NCBI GenBank assembly: GCA_030151135.1
Contig: JASLEQ010000062.1
Location: forward strand, 1-7,971
Direction: 5' to 3'
Source: Candidatus Sulfotelmatobacter sp.
GTDB taxonomy: Bacteria > Acidobacteriota > Terriglobia > Terriglobales > SbA1
DNA: 7,971 bases
This document shows positions 6,025 to 7,971 of the stretch, piece after piece; within the stretch, counting starts at the first letter, position 1; every line of letters begins with the position of its first letter. The notes beneath the pieces are model-generated. The model searched no databases. It saw only the letters and a program-made list of their open reading frames with translations, and was not told the DNA's origin. The position numbers and the translations under genes were made by a program.

Positions 6025-7971
6025 CTAGAACAACCTGCCAATCGAGAAATTCACCCGGCTCTGCCCAGTCGGGCTGACACTGCCCGCCAGCGTAATCGGT
6101 CCAACGATCGTATCGGCAATCACACCCAGGTTAAAGCTGCCGCGCACCACCACTGGCCCAGGGTCGCCGGCACGGGTGCCAAAGGTTGATCCCGCTTCGT
6201 ACCAGCCTCCCCAGTAAATTCTCTTGCCAACCAACTGCGGCAATTTATACAGATCGCGACGAAAGCCAAACGAAGCATAGGCGTAATGATTCCCAAGAAA
6301 CTCATCGGGAAGATACGCGCCGAGTCGAAACGGCCCGCCCAACTGAAAAACCTGAAAAGGCCCGGCAACGCCCTGAAAACTCGTTCCTCCGGAGATGTCG
6401 GTAAAGAGCGAGGTCTTTGGCCCCAAGGGAAAGAAGTTCGAGGTCTCGAGGTCGAGTTGGTTGATCGGCTTGGGCATGGCCGGACTTTGCAAGGTCCGGG
6501 ATAGCGCGGCAACGACGCGCGTTCCGCTGCTTGGTACTGAGGGGCTATCTTGCCCGTCCCAAACATAGCGGGCCCGGAATTGCCCGGTCGTGCCGTGCAC
6601 GATTGGGAGGCCGGTGGCGCCGACCAGCGGCGCGAGTTTGCCGTCATACAATTCGTAGCCAATACGGAATTCACTTCGCAGTCCTGAGTCGTAGCCGATA
6701 TCAAAACCACCTCCAGCCCTCTCATCTCCGAAGACAGCGACGCGGGTAAGACCCTGAAACGAATTGCGCGCAAACTTGGACGCAAAGGCATAGGGAGCTA
6801 CGAAGAAGCGAGTTTGTGCAATAGGCTGGTAAAACTCCGTAGCGCCTAGATTGCTCGAACCGAAAAGCAGGTCGTTGCGCCACTCGCCCCCGTGATGCAG
6901 CACGTCCATGAACGTGACGCGGGCGCCCGCGGCAAAATCGAACGCCGCGACACCTGATCCCTCAACATTGACCGCGAGATCCACAAAGGGCGGCCCATAT
7001 GTTTTCTCGTGCGCAGTGACGCGAAGAGAAGGGACGCCATTTTGATAAAACCCTTCGTAGCCAAGACGATCGAATTCACCCTGGCCACCGATTTGTGTCA
7101 GCTGGTTTTCGAGCTTGGGCAGATTGAGCGGTTGATTGATGTCTTTCTGCAGACGTCCCGCAATTCTTTCGTCCATGTCGGGATCAGCGCCGGTGACCTC
7201 AATCCTGGCAACCTGTTTCGGCGGGGTATGCTTCCTGGCCTCCCGCTCGGACAGATAGTGGTCCCATTCGTTTTTATCTTTGATGGCATAAGGCAGCAAC
7301 GCAGCCGACTGACTCTCGGCCGACTTGTATCCCAGGGCGACCAGCTCATCGAGACGGTTGTAGTCATTGATCGTGAAACCCCGCATGTCGACCTGGACCT
7401 TGGTATTTGCCAGCGCGAGCGAGTGGCGCTCGTTCTGCGTGATCATGACGTCGATGGCGCGAGAAAGTACTCCGACCAGTGTCCCCAGCTGTCCCACATC
7501 GCCGGGAGGATAATGCAATTCGATGGCAATGACGGCGTCAGAATTCATCGCCTTGGCGGTCTCCACCGGGATGTTCTGGACCATGCCGCCGTCGGCGAGG
7601 ACGCGTCCGTTTAATTCGACCGGCGTGAAGATACCGGGAATCGCCATCGATGCACGAACAGATTGCGCCAGCGATCCGTCATGAAGCACGACGGCTTCGC
7701 CCGTTTGCATATCGGTGGCTACACAGTGAAAGGGGATCGGCAAATCGTCGAAGTTCGTGATGCCGAAATCCGAGAATCCGATGCGATCCAGCAGAAGTCC
7801 GGCGTCCTGACCGGAATTCACTCCGTTCGGGCCACGAAGACCATGTCTCAGCCCCAGAGGAGCGGTGACCAGATAGTTCCGGCGGTCCTGTTTGCGACGA
7901 TACGAAACCTCGGCATATGCCGGCTCCGGCAGAAAGGCTTCGTCCCAGTTGATGGTCTTCGCAAAGGCCTC
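6025..7971 (-). CDS. Patatin-POTRA-beta-barrel outer-membrane protein (PlpD-like), 5' end missing
   Basis: The frame is open from the right edge of the window to a TAG at 6025-6027, giving 648 visible residues; the true start lies beyond 7971. A GTG at 7819-7821 is not the start, because the 50 codons upstream continue patatin-like sequence. The first part (about 1-240) is the C-terminal half of a patatin-like phospholipase domain, with LPIPFHCVATDMQTGEAV, RASMAIPGIFTPV and the catalytic Asp127 in ADGGMVQNIPVE. The GxSxG serine motif and oxyanion Gly-rich loop should lie outside the window. A POTRA-like segment follows (about 253-340, starting ARIEVTGADPD). Then comes an Omp85/surface-antigen-like barrel (about 342-648) with a GGPFRLGAY turn and the C-terminal SIGRLF, ending in the Phe typical of BAM-assembled proteins. 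This order matches type Vd secretion proteins such as Pseudomonas PlpD, where the lipase passenger reaches the cell surface. Substrate not determinable. Confidence 0.9.
   Translation of the reverse strand, partial: EAFAKTINWDEAFLPEPAYAEVSYRRKQDRRNYLVTAPLGLRHGLRGPNGVNSGQDAGLLLDRIGFSDFGITNFDDLPIPFHCVATDMQTGEAVVLHDGSLAQSVRASMAIPGIFTPVELNGRVLADGGMVQNIPVETAKAMNSDAVIAIELHYPPGDVGQLGTLVGVLSRAIDVMITQNERHSLALANTKVQVDMRGFTINDYNRLDELVALGYKSAESQSAALLPYAIKDKNEWDHYLSEREARKHTPPKQVARIEVTGADPDMDERIAGRLQKDINQPLNLPKLENQLTQIGGQGEFDRLGYEGFYQNGVPSLRVTAHEKTYGPPFVDLAVNVEGSGVAAFDFAAGARVTFMDVLHHGGEWRNDLLFGSSNLGATEFYQPIAQTRFFVAPYAFASKFARNSFQGLTRVAVFGDERAGGGFDIGYDSGLRSEFRIGYELYDGKLAPLVGATGLPIVHGTTGQFRARYVWDGQDSPSVPSSGTRVVAALSRTLQSPAMPKPINQLDLETSNFFPLGPKTSLFTDISGGTSFQGVAGPFQVFQLGGPFRLGAYLPDEFLGNHYAYASFGFRRDLYKLPQLVGKRIYWGGWYEAGSTFGTRAGDPGPVVVRGSFNLGVIADTIVGPITLAGSVSPTGQSRVNFSIGRLF

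Noticed and set aside
7009..7614. 201-codon open frame on the plus strand, antisense to the patatin gene
   Set aside because: It lies wholly within a well-supported gene on the opposite strand, with no recognisable domain. It is a shadow frame of GC-rich coding DNA.
7819..7821. GTG as the start of the patatin-barrel gene
   Set aside because: The same frame stays open to the window edge and the upstream 50 residues continue the patatin domain. A start here would also discard the catalytic serine region.

Overview
The window is about 8 kb of ordinary-looking chromosomal DNA with moderately high GC and dense coding. It comes from a Gram-negative (diderm) bacterium, because it encodes an outer-membrane beta-barrel protein. 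The style of the multi-pass PDZ/GAF/PAS kinase and its NtrC-type partner recalls Acidobacteriota (Terriglobia, Koribacter-like genomes). That is an impression from family resemblance, not a proven assignment. I see no mobile element, CRISPR array, tRNA or rRNA.

Layout, left to right. (1) 47-1444 (+) is a complete rmuC, encoding a membrane-anchored coiled-coil protein with an RmuC nuclease-like domain. (2) 1445-1681 is a non-coding gap. It holds a perfect 12-bp palindrome, a repeat of its half-site and an isolated TATAAT box. A sigma-54-like -24/-12 element lies just beyond it, inside the first codons of the longest reading of the next gene. (3) 1682-4594 (+) is a large membrane sensor histidine kinase: TM1, periplasmic PDZ, nine more TM helices, GAF, PAS, HisKA, HATPase. 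(4) 4587-6020 (+) is a sigma-54-activator-type (NtrC-family) response regulator. It overlaps the kinase by 8 nt and its loop reads GAFTSA instead of GAFTGA. (5) 6025-7971 (-) is the convergent 3' part of a patatin-POTRA-beta-barrel protein (PlpD-like, type Vd secretion). Its 5' end, with the nucleophile-serine motif, lies beyond the right edge. Only 4 nt separate it from the regulator gene.

How the parts may work together. The kinase and regulator form one two-component operon with coupled translation. The most interesting reading is that this sigma-54-type system controls its own expression from the candidate -24/-12 element, with the upstream palindrome as the activator site. If so, the kinase starts at ATG 1772 rather than GTG 1682. 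A periplasmic PDZ sensor next to an outer-membrane protein gene also allows an envelope-sensing hypothesis, but nothing in the sequence proves it. I did not find a clearly unprecedented system here; the novelty lies in details of regulation and architecture.
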